From Pseudomonas silesiensis (lineage in GTDB: Bacteria; Pseudomonadota; Gammaproteobacteria; Pseudomonadales; Pseudomonadaceae), in NCBI RefSeq assembly GCF_001661075.1, contig NZ_CP014870.1, forward strand, positions 6,167,501 to 6,231,500: a stretch of DNA of 64,000 nucleotides, read 5' to 3'. Under the pieces are notes generated by a model that was not told the origin of the DNA, did no database searches, and saw nothing but the letters and a program-made list of their open reading frames with translations. Position numbers and translations under genes: made by a program. Shown piece after piece: positions 10,637 through 21,868 of this stretch (positions are counted from its first letter, which is position 1; each line of letters starts with the position of its first letter).

Positions 10637-11059
10637 TCAACCGAGCTCTACGATCTCGTAGTCGTGGGTGATTTCGACTCCGGCCGCGCCGAGCATGATC
10701 GACGCTGAACAATACTTCTCTGCAGACAGTTCAACGGCGCGCTTGACCTGGGCCTCTTTCAGCCCACGGCCTTTGACCACAAAGCGCATGTGGATCTTGG
10801 TGAACACTTTCGGATCCTCGGTCGCGCGTTCGGCTTCGAGGAAAGCTTCGCAGCTTTCGACGGCCTGGCGGGACTTCTTGAGGATACTGACCACATCGAA
10901 ATTGCTGCAACCGCCCACACCCAGGAGGAGCATTTCCATTGGCCGGACACCCAGGTTGCGGCCGCCGGCATCGGGCGGACCGTCCATGACCACGACATGA
11001 CCGCTGCCGGATTCGCCTAGGAACATGGCTTCGCCAGCCCATTGGATGCGTGCCTTCAT
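10637..11059 (-). CDS. OsmC family protein
   Basis: 140-residue OsmC/Ohr-fold protein. This family includes peroxiredoxin-like hydroperoxide reductases, but many members have unproven roles. It has GVGGCSNFDVV with one family cysteine, and near the C-terminus SAEKYCSASIML with the second. Start taken at MKARIQW, because the longer open frame would run into the vfr promoter region. It is divergent from vfr, as in other pseudomonads. Confidence 0.85.
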   Translation of the reverse strand: MKARIQWAGEAMFLGESGSGHVVVMDGPPDAGGRNLGVRPMEMLLLGVGGCSNFDVVSILKKSRQAVESCEAFLEAERATEDPKVFTKIHMRFVVKGRGLKEAQVKRAVELSAEKYCSASIMLGAAGVEITHDYEIVELG

Positions 11060-11303
11060 CGCCAAGACTCCACTGTTAAAAAAGGGTCGCCAGCTTAGCA
11101 CAAGGCCCTTGATTGACAGCGCTCGCCTTCTTGGGACATAACCACCCGCGCCATTGGTAAGTGCTCGAATATTGCAGGAAGTGTCTGTTAAGCTGCCGCC
11201 AATCAGCTGGCGCATAGCCAGTCTCGTTGCTAACAACAAAGATTGCAGGCTTCACCAGCGCCTAAAAAAACAATCACACCGTGCAGTCTTTTCGGAATAC
11301 ACC

Positions 11304-11948
11304 ATGGTTGCTATTGCGCCCACACCCAAAATCAAAAACCTCGACAAATTGCTGATGCATTGCCAGCGCCGTTGCTATCAGGCCAAGACCAATATCATCT
11401 GCGCCGGGGATCGCTCGGATACGCTGTTTTTCATCATCAAAGGCTCGGTCACTATCGTGATCGAGGACGACGATGGTCGCGAAATGATCATCGCCTACCT
11501 GAACGCCGGGGACTTTTTCGGTGAGCTCGGTCTTTTTGAACAGGCCGGCCTGGAACAGGAACGTAGCGCCTGGGTACGTGCCAAGGTCGAATGTGATGTC
11601 GCGGAAATCAGTTATGTGAAATTCCGCGAATTGTCCCGGCAGGATCCGGACATTCTTTACGTACTCAGCGGCCAAATCGCACAACGCCTGCGCAACACCA
11701 CCCGCAAGGTGGGTGACCTGGCGTTTTTTGACGTGACTGGACGTGTTGCTCGCTGTCTGCTGGAACTGTGCAAACAGCCAGACGCCATGACCCACCCTGA
11801 CGGCATGCAGATCAAGGTGACCCGTCAGGAAATCGGGCGGATTGTAGGCTGCTCCCGTGAAATGGTCGGACGCGTACTCAAGGATCTGGAAGAGCGCAAC
11901 CTGGTGGACGTCAAAGGCAAGACCATGGTGGTCTTCGGTACGCGCTAG
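11304..11948 (+). CDS. vfr: cAMP-responsive transcription factor Vfr (CRP family)
   Basis: Cytoplasmic global regulator binding cAMP. 214 residues: an N-terminal cyclic-nucleotide domain (about 20-130, with the phosphate-binding segment [11 protein letters not shown] and the ERSAWVRAK region) and a C-terminal Crp helix-turn-helix ([20 protein letters not shown], about 167-190). Start at 11304 gives [17 protein letters not shown], as in known Vfr. The 244-base gap to the divergent OsmC-like gene holds its promoter. Confidence 0.95.
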   Translation: MVAIAPTPKIKNLDKLLMHCQRRCYQAKTNIICAGDRSDTLFFIIKGSVTIVIEDDDGREMIIAYLNAGDFFGELGLFEQAGLEQERSAWVRAKVECDVAEISYVKFRELSRQDPDILYVLSGQIAQRLRNTTRKVGDLAFFDVTGRVARCLLELCKQPDAMTHPDGMQIKVTRQEIGRIVGCSREMVGRVLKDLEERNLVDVKGKTMVVFGTR

Positions 11949-11972
11949 CCTCGAAAACCCAAGCGTTGAAAC

Positions 11973-12674
11973 TCAAGCCCCGAGCATCTCTGCCAGCGAT
12001 TGGCGGTACAGCCCGTCGAGCCGTTCCAGTGCATCAGGGGCGGCGAATTTTTCATGCAGGGCGATGTGGCTCTCGGCACGAACCCGCTGTTCAAGACCAC
12101 AGGCTTCATTGAAGCGGTTGACCGCTGCGACCATCGACTCGCGCTCGTTATCCAGTAACAAAGCACCGTGCACCAACCCTACCGGACGCGTGCCTCCCTT
12201 GCTCTGACGCCAGCGCTGAGCAGTGCCGACCATCTTGCGACCATCGAGGTTGACGTTGAAACGGCCATCACAGAAAGCGCCTTCGATTTCACCCAGGGAT
12301 GAAACACCGCCCAGCTCATCCAGCAGCTGACAGATCGGATCGCAGAGTCGTCGGTAGGCGGTTTCGATCCGATTCTGATCACCTTCGCTGCGGGGTGGTG
12401 CATAGACCAGGGCGATGTTGATCGTTGATGCCGATTGCGGTACCGGCTCACCGCCGGTTTCCCGTAACAACACGGGCCAACCCGCCGCCGCAGACACTTC
12501 GCACGCGGCTTCGAACCCGGGCAGACGATTCAATCGGCGCGGCATGACCAATGCACGGTCGTTGGGTTGCCAAAACAGCAGACCGAACTCTGAATCGCCA
12601 GTACAGACCGATGCCAGCAGATCCTGTTCAGCCTGGAGGCCGGCTGCGATGGTCAGTGAAGTGGGTGAGGTCAT
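11973..12674 (-). CDS. Lipoate--protein ligase/octanoyltransferase family protein
   Basis: 233-residue member of the BPL/LplA/LipB superfamily. It has RETGGEPVPQSAST (equivalent of the RR-GGG loop) and NLDGRKMVGTAQRWRQ with the conserved lysine that contacts the activated lipoyl/octanoyl group. It is shorter than E. coli LplA and lacks its C-terminal domain. Start assigned at MTSPTSLTIAAGLQAEQ (12674); an upstream ATG at 12692 is possible. The true substrate (lipoate, octanoyl or other) is uncertain. Confidence 0.75.
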   Translation of the reverse strand: MTSPTSLTIAAGLQAEQDLLASVCTGDSEFGLLFWQPNDRALVMPRRLNRLPGFEAACEVSAAAGWPVLLRETGGEPVPQSASTINIALVYAPPRSEGDQNRIETAYRRLCDPICQLLDELGGVSSLGEIEGAFCDGRFNVNLDGRKMVGTAQRWRQSKGGTRPVGLVHGALLLDNERESMVAAVNRFNEACGLEQRVRAESHIALHEKFAAPDALERLDGLYRQSLAEMLGA

Positions 12675-12715
12675 AAGGGATCCGCAGGACATGAAGTCTA
12701 TGGTGCTTCCTAGGC

Positions 12716-12801
12716 CGCCTTCGCGAGCAAGCTCGCTCCCACATTGGATCTGCGTCGTGCACAAATCCCCTGTGGGAGCGAGACCGGCTTGCCGGCGAAG
12801 C
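12716..12801. repeat. REP pair between trpC and the lipoate-ligase-like gene
   Basis: CGCGAGCAAGCTCGCTCCCA and, inverted, TGTGGGAGCGAGACCGGCTT face each other across about 30 bases. This is the common Pseudomonas REP/BIME arrangement. Confidence 0.8.
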
Positions 12802-12806
12802 GGGGT

Positions 12807-13643
12807 TCAGTCGAGCGTAGAGCCGCTGACAGGAACGCCGCGCTCAGGGAAAAACAGACGCTGCAACTCGGTGCCCGGACTTTCGGCGCGCATGAACGCC
12901 TCGCCGACCAGGAATGCATACACGTCGCTGATTTCCATCAGTTCGACATCGGCTCGATTGAGAATGCCGCTTTCGGTGATCACCAATCGATCACGCGGTA
13001 TACGCGGCAACAGGTCAAGCGTGGTTTCCAGATTGACTTCGAAGGTGTGCAGGTTGCGGTTGTTGACGCCGACCAGCGGAGTATCAAGCGTCTTCAACGC
13101 CCGTTCCAGCTCGTCGCCATCATGGACTTCCACCAGCACATCGAGGCCGACGCTTTTGGCCACGGCCGCCAGCTCGGCCATTTTCACGTCATCCAATGCG
13201 GATACGATCAACAGCACGCAGTCAGCGCCCAAGGCACGGGCTTCGACGATCTGATAGGGATCGATCATGAAATCCTTGCGGATCACCGGCAGTTTGCACG
13301 CCGCACGTGCCTGCTGCAGGTACGCATCGGCACCCTGGAAGTAATCGATATCGGTGAGCACCGACAAGCAGGTCGCCCCGCCCCGCTCGTAGCTGATGGC
13401 GATGTCGGCGGGAATGAAGTTCTCGCGGATCACCCCTTTGCTCGGCGAGGCTTTCTTGATTTCAGCAATGACTGCAGGCTGCTTGAGCTTGGCCTGGTCG
13501 ATCAATGCCTTGGCAAACCCACGGGGTGCATCGGCCACCTTGGCCAGACTTTCCAGCTCGGCGAGGCTCACACGCGCACTGCGCTCGGCGACTTCCTCGA
13601 CTTTGCGGGCCAGAATGTTTTCCAGAACCGTCGGCACACTCAT
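12807..13643 (-). CDS. trpC: Indole-3-glycerol phosphate synthase
   Basis: Fourth step of tryptophan synthesis, closing the indole ring. The 278-residue (beta/alpha)8 enzyme has [17 protein letters not shown] with the catalytic lysine, [13 protein letters not shown], and [12 protein letters not shown] near the C-terminus. Its start overlaps the trpD stop by 4 bases (ATGA), so the two are translationally coupled. Confidence 0.97.
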   Translation of the reverse strand: MSVPTVLENILARKVEEVAERSARVSLAELESLAKVADAPRGFAKALIDQAKLKQPAVIAEIKKASPSKGVIRENFIPADIAISYERGGATCLSVLTDIDYFQGADAYLQQARAACKLPVIRKDFMIDPYQIVEARALGADCVLLIVSALDDVKMAELAAVAKSVGLDVLVEVHDGDELERALKTLDTPLVGVNNRNLHTFEVNLETTLDLLPRIPRDRLVITESGILNRADVELMEISDVYAFLVGEAFMRAESPGTELQRLFFPERGVPVSGSTLD

Positions 13644-14689
13644 CCCTCATTCTCCACCTTGAATACCGCGGTAAACGCACCCAACTCCTCGAGTTTTTCC
13701 CGAGCAAGACCGGTATGCAGCGCATCGTGCGCCAGAGCAACGCCCTCTTTTAAAGTGCTGGCCAGGTCGGCGGCATACAGCGCGGCACCGGCATTGAGCA
13801 CGATCATCTCGGCGGCTTTCTGACCGTTTTCGGTCTTGCGCTTGCCGAGGGCATCGCGAATCAGTTCAAGTGACTGGGCCGGACTTTCAACCACCAGGCC
13901 AAACAAGCTCTGGCTCTTTATACCGAGGTCTTCCGGCTGTACCCAGTATTCTGTTATTTCGTCGTTTTTCAGATCAGCCACATAGGTGGGGGCCGCCAGA
14001 CTGAATTCGTCCAGACCGTCCTGGGAATGCACCACCAGCACATGCTTGCTGCCCAGACGCTGCAAAACCTCGGCCAATGGCCGGCACAACGCCTGATTGA
14101 ACACGCCCACCACCTGATGTTTCACCCCGGCCGGATTTGTCAGCGGACCGAGCATGTTGAACAAGGTACGCAAGCCCAACTCCCGGCGCGGGCCGGCAGC
14201 ATGCTTCATGGCACTGTGGTGGGTCTGGGCAAACATGAATCCGATGCCGACATTATCGATGCAGCGTGCCACTTGAACCGGCGTCAGGTTCAGGTAAATG
14301 CCCGCTGCCTCTAACAAATCGGCACTGCCGCTTTTGCCCGAGACCGCACGGTTACCGTGCTTCGCCACGGTGCAACCGGCTGCCGCAACGACAAACGAAG
14401 AGGCGGTGGATACGTTGAAGATGTTTGCACCGTCACCGCCGGTGCCGACGACGTCGACGACGCCATCCAGCGTCTTGAGTTCGACCTTGTCTGCCAGCTC
14501 GCGCATGACCGACACCGCTCCCACGATCTCATCGATGCTTTCGCTCTTCATGCGCATGGCCATCATGAACGCGCCGATCTGGGCGTCGGTGCACTGCCCG
14601 GTCATGATTTCGCGCATTACGTCGCGCATTTCGTCGGTGCTGAGGTCGAGCTGGTCGACGATACGGCTCAGGGCTGTCTTGATATTCAT
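13640..14689 (-). CDS. trpD: Anthranilate phosphoribosyltransferase
   Basis: Joins anthranilate to phosphoribosyl pyrophosphate. The 349-residue protein has the PRPP-binding [14 protein letters not shown] and [18 protein letters not shown] motifs. It lies 9 bases after trpG and overlaps trpC, so trpG-trpD-trpC form an operon. Confidence 0.97.
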   Translation of the reverse strand: MNIKTALSRIVDQLDLSTDEMRDVMREIMTGQCTDAQIGAFMMAMRMKSESIDEIVGAVSVMRELADKVELKTLDGVVDVVGTGGDGANIFNVSTASSFVVAAAGCTVAKHGNRAVSGKSGSADLLEAAGIYLNLTPVQVARCIDNVGIGFMFAQTHHSAMKHAAGPRRELGLRTLFNMLGPLTNPAGVKHQVVGVFNQALCRPLAEVLQRLGSKHVLVVHSQDGLDEFSLAAPTYVADLKNDEITEYWVQPEDLGIKSQSLFGLVVESPAQSLELIRDALGKRKTENGQKAAEMIVLNAGAALYAADLASTLKEGVALAHDALHTGLAREKLEELGAFTAVFKVENEG

Positions 14690-14698
14690 TAAAAGTCC

Positions 14699-15292
14699 TT
14701 AGCGCGTGCCGCCGGTTTGTTTGAGGAAGTTGGCAAGCAGCTCGTGGCCCTGTTCGGTCAGGATCGACTCAGGGTGGAACTGCACGCCTTCAATGTTCAA
14801 TGTCTTATGGCGCAGGCCCATGATTTCGTCCACCGAGCCGTCTTCAAGCTGGGTCCAGGCAGTCAGCTCGAGGCAGTCCGGCAGGGTTTCGCGCTTGACG
14901 ATCAACGAGTGGTAGCGGGTGACCGTCAGTGGATGATTCAAGCCTTCGAAAACGCCCTTGTCCTCGTGGAACACCGGGCTGGTCTTGCCGTGCATGACAT
15001 GACGGGCACGGACCACATCCCCGCCAAACGCCTGACCGATGGATTGATGGCCCAGGCAAACACCCAGAATCGGTAGTTTGCCGGCGAAATGCTTGATCGC
15101 TTCGATCGAGATGCCGGCTTCAGTCGGGGTGCAGGGACCGGGTGAGACGACGATCCGCTCCGGGTTGAGGGCTTCGATCTGGGCAATGGTGAGTTCATCG
15201 TTGCGCACGACTTTGACCTGGGAGCCGAGCTCACCCAGGTACTGCACAACGTTGTAGGTAAAAGAGTCGTAGTTATCGATCATCAGCAACAT
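14699..15292 (-). CDS. trpG: Anthranilate synthase glutamine amidotransferase subunit
   Basis: Releases ammonia from glutamine for anthranilate synthase (TrpE) and, in many bacteria, also for PabB. The 197-residue class I amidotransferase has the nucleophile elbow [16 protein letters not shown] and C-terminal GVQFHPESI. First gene of trpGDC. It is separated from trpE by estA. Confidence 0.96.
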   Translation of the reverse strand: MLLMIDNYDSFTYNVVQYLGELGSQVKVVRNDELTIAQIEALNPERIVVSPGPCTPTEAGISIEAIKHFAGKLPILGVCLGHQSIGQAFGGDVVRARHVMHGKTSPVFHEDKGVFEGLNHPLTVTRYHSLIVKRETLPDCLELTAWTQLEDGSVDEIMGLRHKTLNIEGVQFHPESILTEQGHELLANFLKQTGGTR

Positions 15293-15455
15293 GGCGTTAG
15301 GAACCTCTTGAATTCACTGACTTTAATTCAGCCTTCGAAGGACTTGCCCGCAGCGTCCTGCACTTTGTCTGCCGCTGTATCACGCAGCAAAGCGGTTTGT
15401 CTTGCGGGTAAAAGAAGGCGAAGCGGTAAAGATCCGGCCGGGCCGGCAGAAGGAT

Positions 15456-15566
15456 TCAGGCGCGCCAACGCCAACGGGCGTGTGCCTTGATGACTTGATC
15501 CAGGAGTTTGCTGACGATCAACACGGGGAAGGTCTCATTTATACGTATTGGCACAGTAACTTAGCT
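15456..15566 (-). pseudogene. Fragment homologous to the 3' end of gph, in the trpG-estA gap
   Basis: On the minus strand the frame ending at 15456 reads FPVLIVSKLLDQVIKAHARW then RWRA-stop. The end of gph (near 19242-19315) reads [20 protein letters not shown] then WRWRA-stop. The nucleotide match covers about 70 bases with scattered differences, and both are on the minus strand. No ATG precedes the fragment; the frame closes about 36 codons upstream. It looks like a duplicated and decayed piece. The rest of the 406-base gap (15293-15698) shows only the estA 5' region and nothing else recognisable. Confidence 0.6.
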
Positions 15567-15698
15567 GGGCAGAGCGTGCAATATGGGGCGATCGAAGCGC
15601 GGTGAAACAATCGAGGGTTCGCGCCGAATGGCAACAGTCTCTATAGTTTTTGGCACTAACGTTTCGTTCACTAAAACAATAAACAAACGGATTTGCTC

Positions 15699-17606
15699 AT
15701 GATCAACCCGACACTGGCGGCACCCCTTGCAGTCTGCTTGCTTGCCATGGCCTGTACCCAGGCGATAGCGGCGCCCAACCCTTACTCGAACTTCATCGTC
15801 TTCGGCGACAGCCTCAGTGATGCCGGGCAATTTACCGATACCGGCGGCCCGGCCGGCGCGACCCTGCGCTTTACCAACCGTACCGGGCCGGTCTACCTCG
15901 ATGGCAGCGGCGAGGTTTACTCCGCCAACTCGACGCAGCTATTGGGAGGAAAACTCGGTTTCTCCCCGGATCAGACGGCTGCTTCGACCTCGGCTGCGCG
16001 CGCCGACGAAGGCCTGCCTGATGGCAACAACTGGGCCGTGGGCGGCTATCGCACCGACCAGATCCTCGATTCGATTAACGATGTATCCGCCACGGGCGAA
16101 CGCACCCGTCCAGGCTACCTGGCCACCAACAACCTGCGCGCCGACCCGAATGCGCTGTATTTCCTCTCCGGTGGCGGTAACGATTTCCTCCAGGGCCTGG
16201 TGCTCAACCCGGCCCAGGCCGGCGCGGCGGCAGATCGACTGGCAGACAGCGCCCAGGTTCTGCAGACCGCCGGCGCCCGGTACATCATGGTCTGGCTGTT
16301 GCCTGACCTGGGTTTGACGCCCGCCATCAACGGCAGTCCTGCACAGCCGGGTATCTCGCTACTGAGCAGCCTCTTCAATCAGCGCCTGGTGACGCGACTC
16401 GGGGGCATCGACGCCGAGGTCATCCCGCTGAACGTTCCATTGCTGCTGCAGGAAGCGGTCGCCGATCCGGCATCATTCGGACTGGCCACCGACCAGAACC
16501 TGGTTGCCACCTGTTTTAGCGGCAATGGCTGCGTTGAAAACCCCGCCTATGGCATCAACAGTGCCACGCCGGACCCGAGCAAGCTGATCTACAACGATGG
16601 CGTTCACCCGACCGAAACCGGGCAGAAGCTGATTTCCGATTACGCCTATTCCCTGCTGGCAGCGCCGTGGGAACTGACGCTGTTGCCGGAAATGGCCCAC
16701 GCCTCTCTACGTGCGCACCAGGATGAACTGCGCAGCCAATGGCAATCGGACTGGGAGAACTGGCAGGCCGTCGGCCAATGGCGCGCGATCGTCGCGGGCG
16801 GCGGTCAGCATCTGGATATCGATGGTCAAAGTAGCGGTGCCAGTGCCGATGGCAGCGGAAACAACCTGAATATCGGCGGCAGCTATCGCCTCAATGAAGC
16901 TTGGCGAGTCGGTGTGGCGGCAGGTTTTTATCGGCAGAATCTTGAAGCTGGCAGCAATGATTCGGACTACAAGCTCAACAGCTACCTGGCCACCGCCTTC
17001 GCCCAGTTCCAGCAGAATCGCTGGTGGGCCGATGCCGCGTTGACCGGTGGCAAGCTGGATTACGACAATCTCAAACGCAAATTCGACCTGGGTGCCAGCG
17101 AAAGGGCGGAAAAAGGCGATACCGACGGCCATCTTTGGGCCTTCAGCACTCGCCTCGGCTACGATATTGCGCAACCGGGCAGCGAATGGCACTTGTCGCC
17201 GTTCATCAGCGCCGATTACGCGAAAGTGGAAGTCGACGGTTATTCGGAAAACGGCAATCGTTCCACGGCGTTGACCTTTGATGACCAGAAACGCGACTCG
17301 AAACGCCTGGGTGCCGGTCTCCAGGGCAAATACCAGATTACCCCGCAGACTCAAGTGTTCGGCGAATATGCCTTGGAGCGCGAATACGAGGATGACACTC
17401 AGAAAGTGAACATCGCCCTCAATAGCCTGCCGTCGCTGGACTTCGAGCTCGACGGTTACACACCGCAGAGTCATTTGAATCGCGTGAGCCTGGGGGTCAG
17501 CCACAAGTTGACGGCCGATCTGGCGTTGCGTGGCGGTTACACCTTCCGCAAGTCAGATGACTTTACCCAGCAAGGGCTCAACGTTGGGGTTGTATTGGAT
17601 TTCTGA
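15699..17606 (+). CDS. estA: Autotransporter GDSL esterase (EstA/EstP type)
   Basis: Outer-membrane lipolytic enzyme displayed on the cell surface. The 635-residue protein has a signal peptide (about 1-24), an SGNH/GDSL hydrolase domain with catalytic serine S38 (FGDSLSDAG), a GGGNDF block and the D300-x2-H303 dyad (DGVHPTETG). A C-terminal beta-barrel translocator (about 360-635) ends in LNVGVVLDF. The start is the ATG at 15699; a TTG two codons earlier is in frame. It lies between trpG and trpE, convergent with trpE and sharing a terminator with it. Confidence 0.93.
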   Translation: MINPTLAAPLAVCLLAMACTQAIAAPNPYSNFIVFGDSLSDAGQFTDTGGPAGATLRFTNRTGPVYLDGSGEVYSANSTQLLGGKLGFSPDQTAASTSAARADEGLPDGNNWAVGGYRTDQILDSINDVSATGERTRPGYLATNNLRADPNALYFLSGGGNDFLQGLVLNPAQAGAAADRLADSAQVLQTAGARYIMVWLLPDLGLTPAINGSPAQPGISLLSSLFNQRLVTRLGGIDAEVIPLNVPLLLQEAVADPASFGLATDQNLVATCFSGNGCVENPAYGINSATPDPSKLIYNDGVHPTETGQKLISDYAYSLLAAPWELTLLPEMAHASLRAHQDELRSQWQSDWENWQAVGQWRAIVAGGGQHLDIDGQSSGASADGSGNNLNIGGSYRLNEAWRVGVAAGFYRQNLEAGSNDSDYKLNSYLATAFAQFQQNRWWADAALTGGKLDYDNLKRKFDLGASERAEKGDTDGHLWAFSTRLGYDIAQPGSEWHLSPFISADYAKVEVDGYSENGNRSTALTFDDQKRDSKRLGAGLQGKYQITPQTQVFGEYALEREYEDDTQKVNIALNSLPSLDFELDGYTPQSHLNRVSLGVSHKLTADLALRGGYTFRKSDDFTQQGLNVGVVLDF

Positions 17607-17625
17607 TCCAATACATAGCAAGCAC

Positions 17626-17663
17626 AAAAAAACGCGGCCCCCTCACAGGCGCCGCGTTTTTTT
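17626..17663. terminator. Bidirectional terminator between estA and trpE
   Basis: AAAAAAACGCGGC and GCCGCGTTTTTTT form a strong stem flanked by A7 and T7 runs. Confidence 0.88.
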
Positions 17664-17688
17664 ATGGTGCTGAGGCCCTTGTTGGAAT

Positions 17689-19170
17689 TCAGGCGTCCGG
17701 AGTTTGCTCAGCCAGGGCTACCGCACGGAACATCGCGCGGCGTTTGTTCAGGGTTTCTTCCCATTCCAGCGCCGGCACCGAGTCGGCGACAATGCCGCCA
17801 CCGGCCTGCACGTGCAGCTCGCCGTTCTTGATCACTGCGGTGCGGATCGCGATAGCGGTGTCCATGTTGCCGTTCCAGGCGTAGTAACCGACCGCTCCGC
17901 CATACACGCCGCGCTTGACCGGCTCCAGCTCGTCGATGATTTCCATCGCGCGAATCTTCGGTGCGCCGGACAAAGTGCCCGCCGGCAGTATCGCTCGCAG
18001 CGCATCCATCGCCGTCAGCCCGGCCGTCAGTTGCCCGGTGACGTTGGACACGATGTGCATGACATTGGAGTAACGCTCGATCACCATCTTTTCGGTGAGT
18101 TTGACCGAGCCGATTTCCGAAACGCGACCGGTATCGTTACGGCCCAGGTCGATCAGCATCAGGTGTTCGGCGATTTCCTTATCGTCGGACAACAAGTCTT
18201 TTTCCAGCGCAACATCGGCCTCTTCATTGGCACCCCGCGGACGGGTACCGGCGATCGGGCGTACGGTGATCAGGTTGTCTTCGACCCGTACCAGCACTTC
18301 CGGCGAACTGCCGACGACGTGGAAGTCGCCGAAGTTGAAGAAGTACATGTAGGGCGTCGGGTTGAAGCAGCGCAGCGCCCGGTACAGATCGATCGGCGCA
18401 GCCTTGAAGTCGATCGACATGCGTTGGGACGGCACGACCTGCATGCAGTCGCCCGCCAGAATGTATTCCTTGATGGTGTCGACGGCTTTTTCGTAATCGT
18501 TCTGGGTGAAGCTTGAGCGGAATACCGGATCGGCAGACTGCTGTTTGCTGAAGTCCAGGCCGCGACGCGGGGTTATCGGCTGGCGGAGTTTTTCCAGCAG
18601 CGCTTCAAGACGTGCCTGGCCTTGTCCGAAAGCATCTTCCTGCGACGGATCGGCCAGGACAATCGCGTGCATCTTGCCGGCGAGGTTGTCGAACACCACC
18701 ACCGCGTCCGAGACCATCAGCAGAATGTCCGGCACGCCCAGTGGATCCGGGTTCGGGCATTTGCCCAGACGCTTCTCTACATAACGTACGCAGTCGTACC
18801 CGAAGTATCCCACCAGGCCGCCATTGAACCGCGGCAGGCCGGGGATGGTCGGCACGTTGTAACGAGCCTTGAATTCTTCGACGAAGGTCAGCGGGTCTTC
18901 AGCCTCATGGCTTTCGATCTCGACGCCATCGTGGGTCACGCTGATGTGATGATCGTGAACCCGCAGCACGGTGCGGCACGGCAACCCAATGATCGAATAG
19001 CGGCCCCACTTTTCTCCGCCCTGCACCGACTCGAGCAGGTAGGAGTTGGGCTCATCGGCCAGTTTCAGGTAGATCGACAGCGGAGTGTCGAAGTCGGCCA
19101 GGGTTTCGCAGGCAAGCGGGATGCGGTTGTAGCCGGCAGCGGCCAAACGCAGGAATTCTTCGCGGATCAT
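17689..19170 (-). CDS. trpE: Anthranilate synthase component I
   Basis: Makes anthranilate from chorismate with TrpG. The 493-residue protein has the N-terminal feedback motif [15 protein letters not shown] (tryptophan-binding LLES) and the C-terminal chorismate-binding core ([39 protein letters not shown]). It follows gph by 71 bases in the order rpe-gph-trpE. No clear leader peptide or attenuator was found in the short gap. Confidence 0.97.
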   Translation of the reverse strand: MIREEFLRLAAAGYNRIPLACETLADFDTPLSIYLKLADEPNSYLLESVQGGEKWGRYSIIGLPCRTVLRVHDHHISVTHDGVEIESHEAEDPLTFVEEFKARYNVPTIPGLPRFNGGLVGYFGYDCVRYVEKRLGKCPNPDPLGVPDILLMVSDAVVVFDNLAGKMHAIVLADPSQEDAFGQGQARLEALLEKLRQPITPRRGLDFSKQQSADPVFRSSFTQNDYEKAVDTIKEYILAGDCMQVVPSQRMSIDFKAAPIDLYRALRCFNPTPYMYFFNFGDFHVVGSSPEVLVRVEDNLITVRPIAGTRPRGANEEADVALEKDLLSDDKEIAEHLMLIDLGRNDTGRVSEIGSVKLTEKMVIERYSNVMHIVSNVTGQLTAGLTAMDALRAILPAGTLSGAPKIRAMEIIDELEPVKRGVYGGAVGYYAWNGNMDTAIAIRTAVIKNGELHVQAGGGIVADSVPALEWEETLNKRRAMFRAVALAEQTPDA

Positions 19171-19241
19171 GGAGTAGCCTCGTGGCTTGAGGGTCTAACA
19201 GTCAGGTATGCAAACGCGCCGGGATGCCGGCCAGGAACAAG

Positions 19242-20060
19242 TCAGGCGCGCCAACGCCAGCGGGCCAGGGCCTTGATGACTTTCATCCATAGTTTGCGAG
19301 TGACTACCACGATGGGATTTCCGGCAGGAGATTGAACAGCGTCGGGCAACGTTATCCCAGCGGCCAGATCCAGGCAACCGGGAATTAATTTGCGCAGATC
19401 ATCGATCACCAGCGCCGGGGATTCTTCCGCAATCGGCCGGCCATGGTTGTAGCCATAACTGAGCGCTACGCATTTGACGCCCGCCGCTTTCGCCGCCAGC
19501 ACATCGCTGCGCGAATCACCGACGAACAAGGATTGCGAAGCGGGGATATTGGCCATTTTCATCACAAAGAACAGTGCCGCCGGATCAGGCTTCTTCTTTG
19601 GCAAGGTATCGCCACCGATGATCCAGCGGAAGTAGCGGCCGATCTTCATCTGATCCAGCAGCGGCGCGACGAAGCGCTCCGGCTTGTTGGTGATCAGCGC
19701 CATCTCGACCCCCTGCTTATGCAGCCACTTCAGGGTATCGCGCACGCCGGGATAGACCACGGTCAATTCGTGTCCATCCTCGTAAAAACCGTTGAACAGC
19801 TCCAGTGCACGCTCGGCTTCGACCTCATCGACGTTCTCGCCATCGATATGGTTCGCCAGGGCACGGCGCACCAGCATGTGCACGCCGTTACCGACCCAGT
19901 CGCGCACCGACTCGATTCCGACAGGTGCGCGGCCGAGTTTGAGCAGCATGTTATCCACAGCCGCCGCGAGGTCGGGGACCGAATCGACCAGAGTGCCATC
20001 CAGATCGAACATCACCAGCCGCGGCAAAGCTCCCGGGAACAGCTGCTCAAAGCCACTCAT
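19242..20060 (-). CDS. gph: Phosphoglycolate phosphatase
   Basis: HAD-family phosphatase removing 2-phosphoglycolate. The 272-residue protein has motif [16 protein letters not shown], motif II ([10 protein letters not shown]) and motif III/IV ([23 protein letters not shown]). Its C-terminus carries a basic tail ending ARWRWRA, beyond the usual HAD domain, and this tail is echoed by a fragment upstream of trpG. Overlaps the rpe stop by 4 bases. Confidence 0.94.
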   Translation of the reverse strand: MSGFEQLFPGALPRLVMFDLDGTLVDSVPDLAAAVDNMLLKLGRAPVGIESVRDWVGNGVHMLVRRALANHIDGENVDEVEAERALELFNGFYEDGHELTVVYPGVRDTLKWLHKQGVEMALITNKPERFVAPLLDQMKIGRYFRWIIGGDTLPKKKPDPAALFFVMKMANIPASQSLFVGDSRSDVLAAKAAGVKCVALSYGYNHGRPIAEESPALVIDDLRKLIPGCLDLAAGITLPDAVQSPAGNPIVVVTRKLWMKVIKALARWRWRA

Positions 20061-20731
20061 GGACGGGTCAGCGCCAGTTCGGAACGCATCTTTTCAATCA
20101 CCTCTTGGTAGTTCGGTGCATTGAAGATCGCCGAGCCGGCGACGAAGGTGTCGGCGCCAGCGGCGGCAATTTCGCGAATGTTGTTCACGTTCACGCCGCC
20201 GTCGATTTCCAGGCGGATGTCACGACCGGAGGCATCGATCAGTGCCCGCGCTTCACGCAGCTTGTCGAGGGTGCCAGGAATGAACTTCTGCCCGCCGAAG
20301 CCCGGGTTGACGCTCATCAGCAAGATCATGTCGACCTTGTCCATCACGTACTTGAGCACGTCCAGCGGTGTCGCCGGATTGAACACCAGGCCCGACTTGC
20401 AGCCGCCTTCGCGGATCAATTGCAGGGAGCGGTCGACGTGTTGCGTGGCTTCCGGGTGGAAGGTGATGTAAGTCGCGCCGGCCTCGATGAAGTCGCCAAC
20501 GATGCGGTCCACCGGGCTGACCATCAGGTGCGCATCGATCGGCGCAGTCACGCCGTACTTGCGCAGCGCGGCGCAGACCATCGGACCGATGGTCAGGTTC
20601 GGCACGTAATGGTTGTCCATGACATCGAAGTGTACGAAGTCGGCGCCGGCGGCCAGGACGTTGTCCACTTCCTCACCCAGACGGGCGAAATCGGCGGAGA
20701 GAATGGACGGAGCAATGACGAAGGGCTGCAT
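20057..20731 (-). CDS. rpe: Ribulose-phosphate 3-epimerase
   Basis: Interconverts ribulose-5-phosphate and xylulose-5-phosphate in the pentose phosphate pathway. The 224-residue TIM barrel has [33 protein letters not shown] with metal/catalytic residues, [13 protein letters not shown] and [12 protein letters not shown]. First gene of rpe-gph-trpE. Confidence 0.97.
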   Translation of the reverse strand: MQPFVIAPSILSADFARLGEEVDNVLAAGADFVHFDVMDNHYVPNLTIGPMVCAALRKYGVTAPIDAHLMVSPVDRIVGDFIEAGATYITFHPEATQHVDRSLQLIREGGCKSGLVFNPATPLDVLKYVMDKVDMILLMSVNPGFGGQKFIPGTLDKLREARALIDASGRDIRLEIDGGVNVNNIREIAAAGADTFVAGSAIFNAPNYQEVIEKMRSELALTRP

Positions 20732-20900
20732 GACGCACCTTTTACTGAGCAGTAATCACGATGGCGCGCATTGTATACCTCATGCTTTGAAGCGCGCACC
20801 GTGACGCGATAATCAGTAGTCGGTGTCCAGACGATCCAGCTCAGCGAACAGGCGCTGGTGAACAATTTGTGAGGCAATCCCAAGAAGTACACGAAACCCT

Positions 20901-21012
20901 GTAGGAGCGAACTTGCTCGCGAAAACCCTGAGAGCGCCGCATGCATTCAGGCAGCAAGGGTTATCGTTCACGACCATCGTCGGAACGCCGCCCGGAGCAA
21001 GCTCGCTCCTAC
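20901..21012. repeat. REP pair upstream of rpe
   Basis: GTAGGAGCGAACTTGCTCGC and, inverted, GAGCAAGCTCGCTCCTAC lie about 70 bases apart in the 300-base gap between rpe and the ABC permease gene. Apart from the rpe promoter region, nothing else is seen in this gap. Confidence 0.75.
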
Positions 21013-21031
21013 AATTGATCGGTGTGTTGCT

Positions 21032-21856
21032 TTAGACCTGGGCAGTGCGCAGTTTTTCGCTGCGACCCCGCAGCCATTCCAACGTCAGCAGCAGGATCAC
21101 CGAGAAGGCAATCAGCAGCGTCGCTGCGGCAGCAATGGTCGGGCTGAGGTTTTCGCGGATACCGCTGAACATCTGCCGTGGCAAGGTCGCTTGCTCAGGA
21201 CCGGCGAGGAACAGCGTCACCACCACTTCATCGAACGAAGTGGCGAAGGCGAACAATGCCCCCGAGATCACGCCCGGCGCGATCAACGGCAAGGTCACCC
21301 GCCGAAACGCCGTCAGCGGCGAAGCCCCCAGGCTTGCAGCCGCCCGCACCAGGTTGTGGTTGAACCCCTGCAAGGTCGCCGACACCGTGATGATCACAAA
21401 CGGCACACCCAACACCGCATGCACCACGATCAATGAAAAGAAGCTATTGCCCAGACCCAGCGGCGCAAAAAACAAATAGCTGGCGACACCGATGATCACC
21501 ACAGGCACCACCATCGGCGAAATCACCAGGGCCATCACCAACGGCTTGCCGGGAAAGTCGCCCCGTGTCAGGCCTATCGCTGCCAGCGTACCGAAGATCA
21601 TCGCCAGCACCGTGGCGGCCGGGGCGACGATGATGCTGTTCTTCAGCGCCCGCATCCATTCCGCCGACGCGAAGAAGTCGTGATACCACTGCAGCGAGAA
21701 ACCTTGCAGCGGGTACACCAGGAAACTCCCTGAGTTGAACGACAGCGGAATGATCACCAGCACCGGCAAAATCAGGAACAACAGGATCAAGCCGCAGAGA
21801 ATCCGCAAACTATAGAACCATGCCCTCTCGATGGGCGACATATAAGGACTCAGCAT
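21032..21856 (-). CDS. ABC transporter permease (spermidine/putrescine type, AgtD-like)
   Basis: 274-residue inner-membrane permease of the PotC/PotI family with about six membrane helices and the EAA-loop region RAAASLGASPLTAFRRVTLP. Last gene of a four-gene importer on the minus strand; 12 bases separate it from the other permease. The matching locus in P. aeruginosa, next to rpe-gph-trpE, is agtABCD, reported to take up 4-aminobutyrate and 5-aminovalerate. Transfer of that substrate range is inference. Confidence 0.88.
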   Translation of the reverse strand: MLSPYMSPIERAWFYSLRILCGLILLFLILPVLVIIPLSFNSGSFLVYPLQGFSLQWYHDFFASAEWMRALKNSIIVAPAATVLAMIFGTLAAIGLTRGDFPGKPLVMALVISPMVVPVVIIGVASYLFFAPLGLGNSFFSLIVVHAVLGVPFVIITVSATLQGFNHNLVRAAASLGASPLTAFRRVTLPLIAPGVISGALFAFATSFDEVVVTLFLAGPEQATLPRQMFSGIRENLSPTIAAAATLLIAFSVILLLTLEWLRGRSEKLRTAQV

Positions 21857-21868
21857 TTCGTTCTCCCC

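Noticed and set aside
19171..19241. trp attenuator/leader peptide before trpE
   Set aside because: The 71-base gph-trpE gap has no tryptophan-rich short frame and no terminator/antiterminator pair.
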